DNA of 64,000 nucleotides from Owenia fusiformis (taxonomy: Eukaryota > Annelida > Polychaeta > Sabellida > Oweniidae), in the NCBI GenBank assembly GCA_903813345.2, contig CAIIXF020000010.1, positions 29,320,828-29,384,827 on the forward strand, written 5' to 3'. Shown here one piece after another: positions 47,662-59,245 of this stretch. Made by a program: the position numbers and the translations under genes. The number at the start of each line of letters is the position of its first letter. Within the stretch, counting starts at the first letter, position 1. The notes beneath the pieces are model-generated. The model had not been told where the DNA came from and did no database searches. It saw nothing but the letters and a program-made list of their open reading frames with translations.

Positions 47662-50600
47662 ATGAACATGTTTTGTGAAAATATATTCTGCGCTGTGATT
47701 CTGACCACACTTTTTTGTCAAGCGGAAACTCTTACACCAACCTGGATACGTGAACCAGAGGACACTGTTGCAAATGAAGGAGATTCAATAACATTATACT
47801 GTGAGATGAATAACTTACCTCCAACACCCAGAGTGAGATGGTACATTTGGAGGATAGACATTGATCCTCAGGCTGAGCAGAGTATTAGTACTAATGAAGA
47901 TGTAGAGGATACTTTTACAGCTATCTATGAAATCACTGGAACATACAATCTTAGGATAAAAAGTGTCACCGACAACAGGGATTTTACCCAATTTCGTTGT
48001 GAAGGATTATTTGCTGGTCTAAAGAGCAACACTGTCTCTCTCATCAAAGCTGGTAAGTATACACATATTCTACAGCCTATTTGTACGAGTTCATATGGTA
48101 CACATAATCAATATAATGTGACTTATAGTATCAGAGGATTCGCCAGGACGAGTATTCTACAGCCTATATGTACGAGGTCATATGGTACACTTCTTCCGTA
48201 TAAGCTGACTTATAGTATCAGAGGATTCGCCAGGACGAGTATTCCACAGCCTATTTGTACGAGTTTATATGATACACATCATGCCTATAATGTGACTTAT
48301 AGTATCAGAGGATTCGCCAGGACGAGTATTCTACAACCTATTGTACGAGTTTATATGTTACACATTATCCTTATAATGTAACTTATAGTATCAGATGATT
48401 CGCCAAAATGAGTATTCTAATAGCCTATTTGTACGAGTTAATATGGTACACATCATCCATATAATGTGACTTATAGTATCAGAGGATTCGCCAGGACGAG
48501 TATTCTACAGCCTATTTGTACGAGTTTATATGGTACACTTCATCCCTATTATGTGACTTATAGTATCTGGGGACTCGCTGGGACGAGTATTCTACAATCT
48601 ATTGTACGAGTTCATATGGTGAGCATCAGCCGTATACTGTGATTTATAGTATCAGAGGACTCACAGGGGCGAGTATAAGCTTGCGAAGATAGGTCGCTAA
48701 GTGGGGAAAATGTCATATTTTATACATTATTGCTCTTAGTTTTTACACAGCTGTTAACAATTCATTATAAGGTCGACCATTTATGAAACAGTTTGTCAAA
48801 TGTTCAAACCATTAGTTTTACATTCAAGCTTAAAGATTCGCGCAATCTTTATCCAATCAGCGTTTGCGATGTGTATCGGCTCACGTATAAAACACGAATC
48901 CAACTCCAAATCCATGCAGGGGTGTATGAGGTACTCGAATCGGAAAGAGCTCGTGAAATCTGAATTTACATGCACATGGTCAATGTTTACACATGTTTGG
49001 AGTTATTGAAGAAAATGTGATATGGGGGTGGTTCCGAATTTGAAGTCATTGCTGGAAAATATGATTTTAATACGTGGAATTATATCTATACAGCACTAAA
49101 AATAACAGTACACATGAAGTACATGTATGATTGTGTCTAGAAATGTTTGAAACCCTTACGGAAAATTCTGTCTGCATTTTGTCACCATTGCTCTTTCTTC
49201 CCGCATTCTAGTGCTATTTGAATGAATATATTTATTAATGTGTTTCTAACTAAAATATATCACATTTTTTATTAACCACAAACATTTAGATCATAAAAAA
49301 TTATTCAATACTTGAGTGAGCACGATATGCAAGGGTTACAAAGTTGACACAGTAAATGACCACTGATATTGAGTTAGTCCATGCACACAGCGTATTCTGC
49401 TAATACATATTTGCTAACACCCCTCACTTTCATAGTGAAGTGACTAATTGGTTTATGTTTACGTTTTAATGTGTTTTGTGTTCCTTGTTGCAAGGGGGGC
49501 CAGTAAAGTAGACTGACATATTTTCATGGCAAGTTTTGATCGAATATGTGAGACACTTTAAAATCTAGTCTTATTTGTCCCCTTGTGACAACAGTGCTTC
49601 CATGCTAGAGTCCTACATGTACACCACTTACTTGTAACGCGTAACATTGTGATAGTAAAGGCCCGGTCACACCGCCCGGACGTTGCTGGAGCGTTCCTTG
49701 AACGTTGAAAAAATTCATCAACGCTCGTAAACGTTCACCACCGTTTAACAAAAGTTGGCATCCGTTAAAGCAACGCTGTAAACGCTCGGCCAACGCGGAT
49801 GTTTCTCGAGTGGCCATCCTAACGCTCCAAAAGTTTTGAGCTGCTCAAAATATTGCGAGCGTTGAAAAAGGGACAATTTTACGCCCTGGCAAAGTTGATC
49901 ACCGCTCCACCAACGCCCAGTCAAAGTTTGGCACCGCTAGACGCAAGTTCGTGGACGCTTGAATCCGCTAGACCAACGCAGAAATCTTAAACGTTGGACC
50001 ACCGCTGCTTCGCCAGCGTTGCCCGGGCGGCGATTAAACGTTGCACAAACGTCGGTGGAGCGGTTGTTAGCGTTTTATCAGCGTACATGGGGTTGTTGGA
50101 ACGGTGTCGGACGTTGTCGCAGCGTTCCATGGCGGCGATGAACTTTGCTTTGGCGTTGGTACAGAGGTGTCGGAGCGGGACCAGAATTTGGCTATAAATA
50201 CGTCGAGAAATGCATCACTGTGTAGAACACTGTGGAGACACTTGTGCATGTCTGGCATTTCAATTTTTTGCATTGTAAATTCCTAAATTAAGCGCTCAAA
50301 GTTTGTGATTTTGGATTTTAAAAAGGTGAATTATGCGATTTTTGTTTTTCATTAAATGTTAATACAAATAGACTTATACTGAGACCTTTATTCAAATATA
50401 GTATATACCTAGTGTTTTCACGTCAAGCAATTCAATAAATTATCTGTGAATTTTCTGCGCAGCTTGTTAAATGTTGCACTCGTCATGGTATTATACAAAA
50501 AGTTGATGCGCGCACAGCAATGCTAATAAAATTTGTCATGCGTCATGATTATTACCTTGCTGTAAATGTTATTTGACATTGTTAAAGCAATTTGAACGTA

Positions 50601-53600
50601 AATCGGTTCCAAGTAATGGAAATGCAACGATTAAATTGTGATATGTTTGTTTGAAATGATATGAGAGATTATTAAAGAAAATTGTAATGTTATTCATTCT
50701 TAATGTCATATTACATTAATAGAAGCACTTTAGATTTAAAACATTTCTTCTTTAATCCTTGAAGGACTTTTGTTAAAGTTACAAATTCCAATAAAGGTCT
50801 TTACTCTTAAACACTTCCCACTTGAAATAATTTCCCAGTAGTCAAACGCGACATGCTGCTAAACCAACGCTGCTGCTATTTATACCCTCGCCGAGGCAAC
50901 GCTCTCATACGCAGAACGCCGCTATACCAACGCTCGCATTACCGCTAAACAAACGCTAGCTACCGCTCGCAACCGCTTAACCAACGCTAAAGCAACACCG
51001 GCTTCAGCGGTGCACCGCTAAGCCAACGACGCCCGTGTTTTTGTTTTTCTCCCCATTTTGTGCGCGTTGACGAGCGTTGATGAATGTTTTCAACGTTCAA
51101 GGAACGCTCCAGCAACGTCCGGGCGGTGTGACCGGGCCTTAAAGTACAGTATCTTTTGCACTTCCAGTTGCCCCAAGCCAGCTTGTGATATCAGGGGCCG
51201 ATATTATCATAGAAGGAAGTGATGCCGTACTAACCTGCTCAAGCTCTGGTGGGAAAGAAGCCCCAAATACAAAATGGTATAGAGATGGAAACTCAATTAC
51301 AGGTATCACTATACTTTATTCATTTATTCATTCGTCCGGCAGTCCATCCGTGCATCCAACAACATTTCGATCCATCAATCAATCAGTACATTCATCCATC
51401 TCTGCATCAATCAATCCATGGATCCAGCCATTCTGGCATCCATCAGTGCATCCACCCACCTGTGCATCCACCCACCCGTGGATCTATCAATCCGTGCATC
51501 CATCCATCCGTGCATCCACCCATCCGTGCATCCATCCATCCGAGCATCCACCAATCCGTGCATCCATCCACCCATCCGCCGATCCGTGCATCAATCCATC
51601 CATCCGTCCATCCGTGCATCAATCCATCCATCCGTCCATCCACCCATCCATCCATCCGTCCATCCACCCATCCATCCATCTGTGCATCCATCCATCAATC
51701 CATCCGTCCGTCAACCCATCCATCCATCCGTCCGTCCGTCCATCCATCCGTCCGTCCACCCATCCACCCATCCATCCACCCACCCGCCCATCCGTCCGTC
51801 CGTCCGTCCATCCATCCATCCATCCATCCATCCATCCATCCATCCATCAATCCGTACATCCATCCATTTATCCATTCCTCCCATCCATTCCTCCCTTCCA
51901 TGCATTCATCCAGTTGTGTTGATATTCTGTTCTCTGTCGAGTGAATATACTGTTCTCTTTGTATACACTCAACCTATTATGGGTATGTTTATGTAATAAA
52001 GTTGATAGATCGTATCCTTGTGTATCTGATGAACTGATGATGATATATACGAAGGTTCGTTACTCTAATTACTCCAAGAATACTGATGACTATTGTAAGA
52101 TATTTATTGTAATTTTTATACTCCGAGGATTTTAATGGGTCCATGTAAGCTGCAACCAGACTCTTATTTTAATCGGATGTAATATCTTTAGACATGGTTG
52201 TGGAGAATCGCAATAAAAACTGGAAGACCAATCCCGGTGCAACAAGTTCAAGTGTCTTGACTATACCAAAGGTGACACAGAATGAACACGACAAGGTTTA
52301 CCAATGCAGAGTGAGCAACACAGCAACTAAGAACACTCCGTTAACAGAGGATGTCAAATTGGATGTGAAATGTAAGATGTGAAATGTTGGTTTAGGTGTT
52401 TTGAATCCTTTCAACATGGTGCTAAATTATAGTTTTGTCCGTTTTGGTTAAAATATGTTAATATTTGAATATCCGTTTAACAGATATTTTGAACAGAATT
52501 TTGCACTAACTTGTGGAAAATGATGCGGAGAACACTTCATGTTCCGAAAATCCCTAAAAACATCCTTAGTCTATCGCAGTTTATCAAATAAACAAATCGC
52601 TTGCAAAGTGGACAATGATACACCTTAGACGTCAAATAAAACATTACAAATAATGTACTTTGAAAATATTATTTACATTCCAGATGGCCCTAAAAGTGTA
52701 ACAGTTGGTCCATACTTGGATTACAAAGTTATTCAACGACAAGATATTACTCTTACTTGTTCTGGTGACAGTAATCCATCCCCTACTTCTTACCAATGGA
52801 AGAAGGGAGGTACACCTATTCCTGGAGCAACCAATCAGAACTACCCGATAACAAATGTTCAAACTTCTCACGATGGCACATATACATGTACAGTTGCTAA
52901 TGGCATTGGGAATGAAAAGACATCTGAGGGTCTTAAACTTGAAACATTATGTAAGTAGTATGTACTTCATTATCAATGTTGCATCAAATTGTCCAATCAA
53001 CACAATCATTTAATTGTTAAAAAGTTTAATTGTTAAAAACAATAAAAAGGAAAATAAAAGAGTTCTTCATACTCATAATCCAAATTTATGCTTTGTTCCT
53101 TAATATATGTTATTCTGTGGTGATTTCAGTCACCCTTATTATTTTAATGTGTGATTTATTCTCAAACTAATATGAATCTCTCTAGATCCCCCTACTGTGA
53201 ATATTCAGCCGACATACACATATCCAGAGACAGATTTGCCAAGAATTATTACATGTTCTGCTGACAGTAAACCCAGTCCTACCAAATATGTTTGGAAGAA
53301 AAGAGGAGAACAATCCAAACCAGATGGGCCAACACTGACAATAACAAATAGAGGCAATAATGGAACTTATGAATGTACTGCTACCAATGAAATGAATCCA
53401 AGTGGAAAGGATCCACAAACGGGGAGTGACACAAAGGAAACATTTGTTGATGTTCAATGTATGTATGACTAATCAAATGGGATTTACTATGATTGTTTTC
53501 AAGTAATTGTGCTCAAACTATTGCTCATAATAGTAGTATTGATATTACTGATAAAAATGGACTAAATTCTGAAGCCGATTCTTTTATACATATATAGTAA

Positions 53601-56600
53601 CATAGTATAAATTCAATTACATGGAGTGGTAGATGTAATGAGTTAGCAGGTTTACATTGCTTGTTGTTGGTGTAGATCTGATCCACACATCTCATTAATA
53701 ACAAATGGAGTTTGGGGTTTATAAGGAAGAGAAATGAACATGAATGAAATTATCATAGGTATATTGAACAGAATAGTATTTTTGGAAAGTGATTTCTAGA
53801 TCTGATACAGTGTTTAAACCAATTTTAAATGCAAGTTCTCTGTAGTTCTCAATACTGTTCAGCTCAATCATAACAACACTGCAATATATCCAGCTCTATA
53901 CTTTAGATTCACAGTAATTACTGTGCCAAAACACATATTGTATAACATATTGAAATGGACATTTTTATAATTTCTAGTCAAGCCTGGTGCACCTCAAGCA
54001 ATTAGAAGTACTGTGACCGTTCACACTACCTCCACAGCTATTCTTGAGTGCAGTCTTTCTGAATCTGAGCAAGGGAACCCTAGATCTTCTATGTTCAGAT
54101 GGAAAAAAAGTGGTATAAGCGTTGGTGAACACACTGGAAGATATTCAAGGCCAAATGTTAATGTGGCAAAGGATGATGATTCATACACCTGCACACCATT
54201 TAACAAAATTGATGATGGATCGTCAGCAACCATTCAGCTATATGTTCAAGGTACTGCATATACAGTCGTAGATGAGATGTTCTAACGCACCTATAGCAAA
54301 TTATGCTATGTTTGTAAACTTTATGTACTATATACTAAAATAGCCATCGCTTAAAACGTTGTTTAAAAGAAAATCCTTATCTCTCTTTTAGGCAGATGCT
54401 TTGCATGAAGTAATATCCCTATTATTAACAAGCAATTCAGAGTAGAAACCCATTCGTTTTTGATGAAAAGAATCTTTAGTTAGATCGATAAAATATATAA
54501 GGGTTATGTACTGGGAGGTTTTGGATACAGGTTTTATCCCAAGGGAAATATGTGTATATCCCGAGGGACCGCAGGGACTGAGGGATATACACATATTTCC
54601 CGAGGGATAAACCCTGTATCCAAAACCGACCGTACATAACAGATGTATTTCATACCTACTGATGTTCTAGGTACGTCATATACCTTATAAAGTTCCAAAA
54701 TTCAAAAATATACTTAAGATACGCATTTTCTTGGTGTTATAAAGTGGTTTTTTAAGTTTCTGAGATTATCCAACTCATATAACTCATATTTTGAAAAATA
54801 ATGTGAAAAGAAATTTGGGAAAAAATGGGAAAAAATTTTTGAAAAAAAAATTGAAAAAAATTGAAAAAAAAATTTGAAAAAATTGTGAAAAAAATTATAG
54901 GAGCGGGACCGGGATGGATACAGCGTGTATCCATCCCGCCCCGGGGCTTGGCTAGATACAGTATATATTCCCGCTCGTTATGTACCTAGAACCTCAGTAG
55001 GTATGAAATACAAATCTGTATACATACATGTAATTGAATTATTGTAATTGAATTATTGTACTCAAGTACACCTTTTTGGAAACCCAATAATTCAATTCAC
55101 TTATGAATTAACGTATCCATAAAGATAAGTTATGCTTTCACATTTGAACAAAATCTCTCTTTTAATGAACAAAATGCGTAAATGAAGTCTCACGTATGAT
55201 CTTCATAGTATTTCCAATGGATTTATAAGTACCTGATCTTTCATTTGACAACAAAAACAGCTCAAACAAATCACATCAGAGTTAACATTAGATCATGAAA
55301 AATATTTTCGATCTATCAATTTATATATGTCAAGTTTTTAGCAATGCCATTGAAAGATTGCATTGTTGTTTGCATTAATTATCCATTCTTTTTTGATAGG
55401 ATTTTCAATCATACGCCAACTTTTGATCCAAGAGTTATTTAAACATACACTGTGAAAAGTGGTAATTCACTTATTTTGATCTCTGAACTTCTATGCTGTT
55501 TTCTATGCAAGTAATTTTTTTCACTTCAGTATTGACCAAAATTAAAGTTTTTATCATATTTGATTGAGTGTGTGAGTGATAATATTTTGTCCTTTTTCTT
55601 CCTTCAAAAATAGGCGCACTGCCTGTTTAAATTTTGGATATTGATGTAACAAAACTTTCATGACCCAGCTTTAATCTAAAGAAAATTAGATACTCAGTTC
55701 CATATCGTCGCGACGATACCAGTGGCCATTCAAATAATCTTCTTTTTTCAGTAAAGCCGACATTTACTTCACAAATACCTGAAACTGTTAGTGTTGTTAA
55801 CACTGACCCATTGGATATAAAATGTCAGGACACTGCAAGACCGGGCTCTACCTATAGATGGTATCACAATAACATCGAACTATTGAATGATGATGGAGAC
55901 ATATATGCACATTCAAGCACACAGTCAATTAGGGGAAAGTTTACAAACACAGTCAGTACATTAAGATGGAAGACATCATCTTTTGTAAAAAGACGTAGTG
56001 GGAGTGGTGCCGTGAAATGTAAAGCTGATAATGCCGCAGGGACATCTGACCTTTCATTCAATATAAATGTACAGTGTGAGTATAAAGCTACACCTACTAT
56101 CAGAGTACATTGACCTTCATCAGTTCATAAACTTTACAGAGTTTAAAATACAAATTCACTTTTCATATTCCAAGTGACATGGTACTACGTTTGACCAAGA
56201 AGGGGTTGAGCAATTTATCCAAAAGCTCCTTACGTTCTAGCCTCTAATTTCAAAGTAAAAGGATTTTTTTTAATATGAATATAGAAATATACCAAAAGGT
56301 AAAATGCTTGATTCAAATGTGCATATTTTGCAAATGAAAACTTGAATGTTTTGATTAACATTAGATTAATCCACATTTAGTTAAACCATATGGGACTACA
56401 CTAACAGAGATGGGAACGGTTACAAAGGTGGAGAATGAAACACTGAATGATGTAAACTGCCACTCAAATGCCAACCCTCAAAGCACATTAGAGTGGACAT
56501 CAACGGCTACTCAGCCTGTCTCAAGTTCTGGTGGTGTTTTAAATATGGGGAAATTAAACAGAGACCACCATGGAGGATATACATGTAATGCTTCAAATAA

Positions 56601-58422
56601 CATAGGATATGAGACCAAACAATTCAACATAGTTGTTAATTGTAAGAAATTGTTGTTATTATTACTAAGTGTAAAAGCCAAATTGATATGATTCACACAG
56701 GATATCTAGTCTATCTGAGTCTAGGAAATTTCGGAAATTTAGAGTAATCGCCTTTGACACTACTGAGTTTTAATTGATACAACGCATGGTACTCTCTCAT
56801 CTTACAACAATCTAATTATATGGCTTTCTTCTATTAAGATATTAATTACATTTTAATTGGCAGTCAGAATCCATAAGAGGCAATATTAGAAAACATCAAA
56901 ACAAAGTACAATAAGAAAAGAGTGACATTTCCTTTTTTATTGTTGATTCTCTGCTACACTGCTTCATTCAGATCAATTGCATTAATATATTCGTGATTCG
57001 CACTGGCGGCAAATTTGAATGTAAGACGGTCCACTTTTAGAAGTATCGACAGATGATCTTAAAAATAAAAGGATTATGAGAAAATGAACTCCTATGGTTG
57101 TTTGAGCAAAATACATTATGGAAATGTGATTATTTTGGCTGTGAAACTATCGGAAGTACCACTGTTTATATTATCAGAATGATAGACTGACTAATCAAGT
57201 ATCTTAAAACACTCAGTTAAATGAAGATGCTACCATGGCAATGCTTTAATTTTGTTTAATTTGATTTAATTTAGTTACACATATCTACAGTTGAAGACTC
57301 ACTCTATAATGTAACTCGATGGTGACATTTAGTTATTTAGTGACACGTTAGTGCCCTATATAACCGTTCTGTTTTAATTCCAGTTCCATCAAAAGTGATA
57401 AGTTTGTCATCATCCTCCGGGACAACCATTGTAGAAAACACAGAATTCACCGTGTCATGCAGAGTTGAAGGACGCCCGATATCTAATGTAGGGCTTTACT
57501 TGGATAACCAGAGAGTGGAAGGACCAATTAAAAAACATGAATTGGATCACTATGTTAAAAGTGCCTCATGTCGGAACATGGGAACATACATATGTGAGGC
57601 TTACAATAACATTACAAACAAACTTGGTGATAAACAAGAGATCTCAGTTGAAGTTCTTTGTAAGTATTGCCGTGTACAAAATTATGTCATTATTACATTT
57701 TGTCAATTTCTTAGTCACATCCTTGGTCGGAGGGTATTTCACTTCATTACATAGACTGAATTGAAAAGTTCCATCATTGACTGGTTAAAAGATGGTACCA
57801 GCGGGTCTTACTCGGTGGTATGTTGGCTCACACCGGGTTTGGATTGTATTCGTTTTTTAAGTACATAGTAAATGCGATTTCCTCAATTAGGTATCTCGAA
57901 GTTAAAACTATTTCAAATCAGTTACTAATGCAAGTTACGGAATTGTCTGCTATTTTTGTACTGATTCTCATTAAAAAGCCACATAATAATATATTTCATT
58001 CAAACTAAAGATATTCAACCATAATCTAAAATCAGTACGTTTGTGAAAAGAATATTCGAGACATACACATATATTAAAATGATAACAATTCTCACGATTC
58101 TTTTCAGGTTCCCCAACAGATGATGATACAAATCCTTCACAAACTAAAACTTTTGCAAATGTTGGGGATGATAGGAGTTTTGTTCATAATAACATCGGCT
58201 TCCCAATGCCTGAATTCAAATGGTTCAAGCTAAACGCTGAAAATCACACATATTCGCCCCTGCCGAACCACATCTCCACGTATGTGAACACATTTAACAG
58301 GTACACCCATCGTGCTGTGATGAACATTCAAGGAGTGAAAGCAACAGACTTTGGAAAATATATTTGCAGAGCATCAAACGTTGTCAGTAACACAGAAAAG
58401 ATATTTGAACTTGACGCAACAG
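47662..58422 (+). CDS. Nine-Ig receptor, 5' part (TM and kinase exons not found in window)
   Basis: Exons 47662-48052, 51168-51302, 52192-52371, 52684-52950, 53186-53458, 53978-54250, 55752-56075, 56381-56641, 57384-57659, 58108-58422; 898 codons, all junctions phase 1. The leader [19 protein letters not shown] is followed by Ig1 ([29 protein letters not shown]), Ig2 over two exons, then seven single-exon Ig domains. Exons 56381, 57384 and 58108 correspond one-to-one, with equal or near-equal lengths (261, 276/270, 315 nt), to the last three Ig exons of the second receptor. Exons 53978 and 55752 have no counterpart there. The last Ig lacks the B-strand cysteine, as in the second receptor. By analogy it should continue to TM and kinase, but no such exon appears in the 5.6 kb to the window end. 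A TATATAG lies 47609-47615 upstream of the ATG. Confidence 0.88.
48060..48690. repeat. 87-bp tandem repeat (~7 units) directly after the Ig1 donor
   Basis: Units with TTGTACGAGTTCATATGGTAC and AGAGGATTCGCCAGGACGAG recur every ~87 bp from 48060. Because 87 is 29 codons, the frame of the preceding exon stays open for three units (to 48381). Later units diverge. Confidence 0.85.
49659..51139. mobile_element. PIF/Harbinger-like element (1481 bp), TAA duplication
   Basis: TIRs AGGCCCGGTCACACCGCCCG at 49659 and the inverse ending at 51139, extending ~75 bp through GGACGTTGCTGGAGCGTTCC. Flanked by TAA (49656-49658, 51140-51142). The subterminal regions are packed with AACGCT/ACCAACGC/AACCGCT motifs in both orientations, typical transposase-binding arrays. 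No transposase; the short frames inside are incidental. It lies in the first intron of the third receptor, ending 28 bp before the Ig2 exon. Confidence 0.8.
51309..51910. repeat. CATC/CCGT tetranucleotide-type array (~600 bp)
   Basis: Long run of CATC, CATCCATC, CGTC and CACC tetramers within the intron after exon 51168-51302. It leaves stop-poor frames in several phases on both strands ([16 protein letters not shown]), which are not genes. Confidence 0.95.
54501..54641. repeat. Large imperfect hairpin
   Basis: Arms of ~60 bp: GTTTTGGATACAGGTTTTATCC ... GGATAAACCCTGTATCCAAAAC, with ATATGTGTATATCCC and its inverse nearer the loop at about 54567. It is part of a nested palindromic element in the intron after exon 53978-54250. 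Confidence 0.75.
54643..55012. mobile_element. Short TIR element (~370 bp) next to the hairpin
   Basis: Ends TGTATTTCATACCTACTGA at about 54643 and the inverse TCAGTAGGTATGAAATACA ending near 55012, with a GTTCTAGGTAC continuation. The interior has a low-complexity GAAAAAAATTTG run and a small perfect palindrome, GGGATGGATACA/TGTATCCATCCC, at about 54911-54938. No coding capacity. Confidence 0.65.
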
Positions 58423-58552
58423 GTATGTATTACAAAAGACAATGTGAGTTAGGTTCACCACAAAACGATTGTGAATCAGTTACCTAGTTACATTTGTAAC
58501 GCTTCTTTGGCTATTTCTAGTTATGCGTGTTAATACGGTGTAAAGCATACTG

Positions 58553-58800
58553 TAAAGCCCCAGTCACATTTGCAACGGCGACCGTACGGTCTATCATTTA
58601 TACGGCCCATAGCAATTCTACGACTTCCGTGGAAATTCTAGGGTCAATTACTTTACACCCAGTTACATTTCTCGTACGGCGATCATGCGTCGACCACAGA
58701 TCAATTAAATCAGTGAATTTCTGAGGCGAGTGTAAGAAAATTTGGTCGCCTTGCGGTGTCCGTACGGCGTATCAAGTTATTTACAGCTCGGCAGCATGAT
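58553..58800. mobile_element. MITE end, TIR-like CAGTCACATTTGCAACGGCG
   Basis: AAAGCCCCAGTCACATTTGC begins at about 58553, followed by CGTACGG-rich sequence. Related inverted copies occur at about 61865-61885 (GGAAATGTGACTGG) and 63165-63196. Which end pairs with which is unclear. Confidence 0.4.
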
Positions 58801-58904
58801 AGCCGTAGATAGAATGCATATATTTATTCATTTCTGTGGTCCCCCGTAGAGATCATCAGGCCGGTGTAACAGATTTAAGTGTCCCCCGGTGGTCAGTGTC
58901 CTTG

Positions 58905-58963
58905 GGACAGCCAACCCTAGGGATCGGGGTCCGTAGGACCCCGATCCCTAGGGTTGGCTGTCC
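58905..58963. repeat. Perfect 28-bp palindrome with 3-bp loop
   Basis: Arms 58905-58932 and 58936-58963 are exact reverse complements (start GGACAGCCAACCC, end GGGTTGGCTGTCC) around the loop GTA. Confidence 0.95.
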
Positions 58964-59151
58964 ATTGGAGGACATTGAAAACCAGGTTTTTTTATCAACA
59001 AGGGTAAAATGGGGAGACAGTTATAACTGGGGAGACTCTCAGATCTGTCACACCAGTAACAGATTGTAATGTCCCCCGTTGATAGGATTTAATACTTGTA
59101 GTTACTAGGATCCAAGTTATAGTGTAGTCGAAATCGGATATCGGCATCTCT

Positions 59152-59245
59152 CCCACTGTGGCGTAATGGTTTAAGCGTTGGCATAATGTGTATTTATTAA
59201 TTGTGTTTGTATTTATTAGGTTCCAGGTTCGAATCCTGCATTGAT
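59152..59245 (+). repeat. tRNA-derived SINE or split tRNA pseudogene
   Basis: A box TGGCGTAATGG with GTTTAAGCG, then ~45 bp of AT-rich insert, then CCAGGTTCGAATCCTGC, a near-perfect T-arm and B box. The over-long anticodon region argues against a working tRNA. Confidence 0.5.

Noticed and set aside
49605-50286. Short frames on both strands inside the GC-rich element
   Set aside because: Low-information frames created by AACGCT-type subterminal repeats; no domain.
51185-51996. Long frames rich in IHPS/SVHP on + and GWMD on -
   Set aside because: They are translations of a CATC-type tetranucleotide array in an intron; open in several frames at once.
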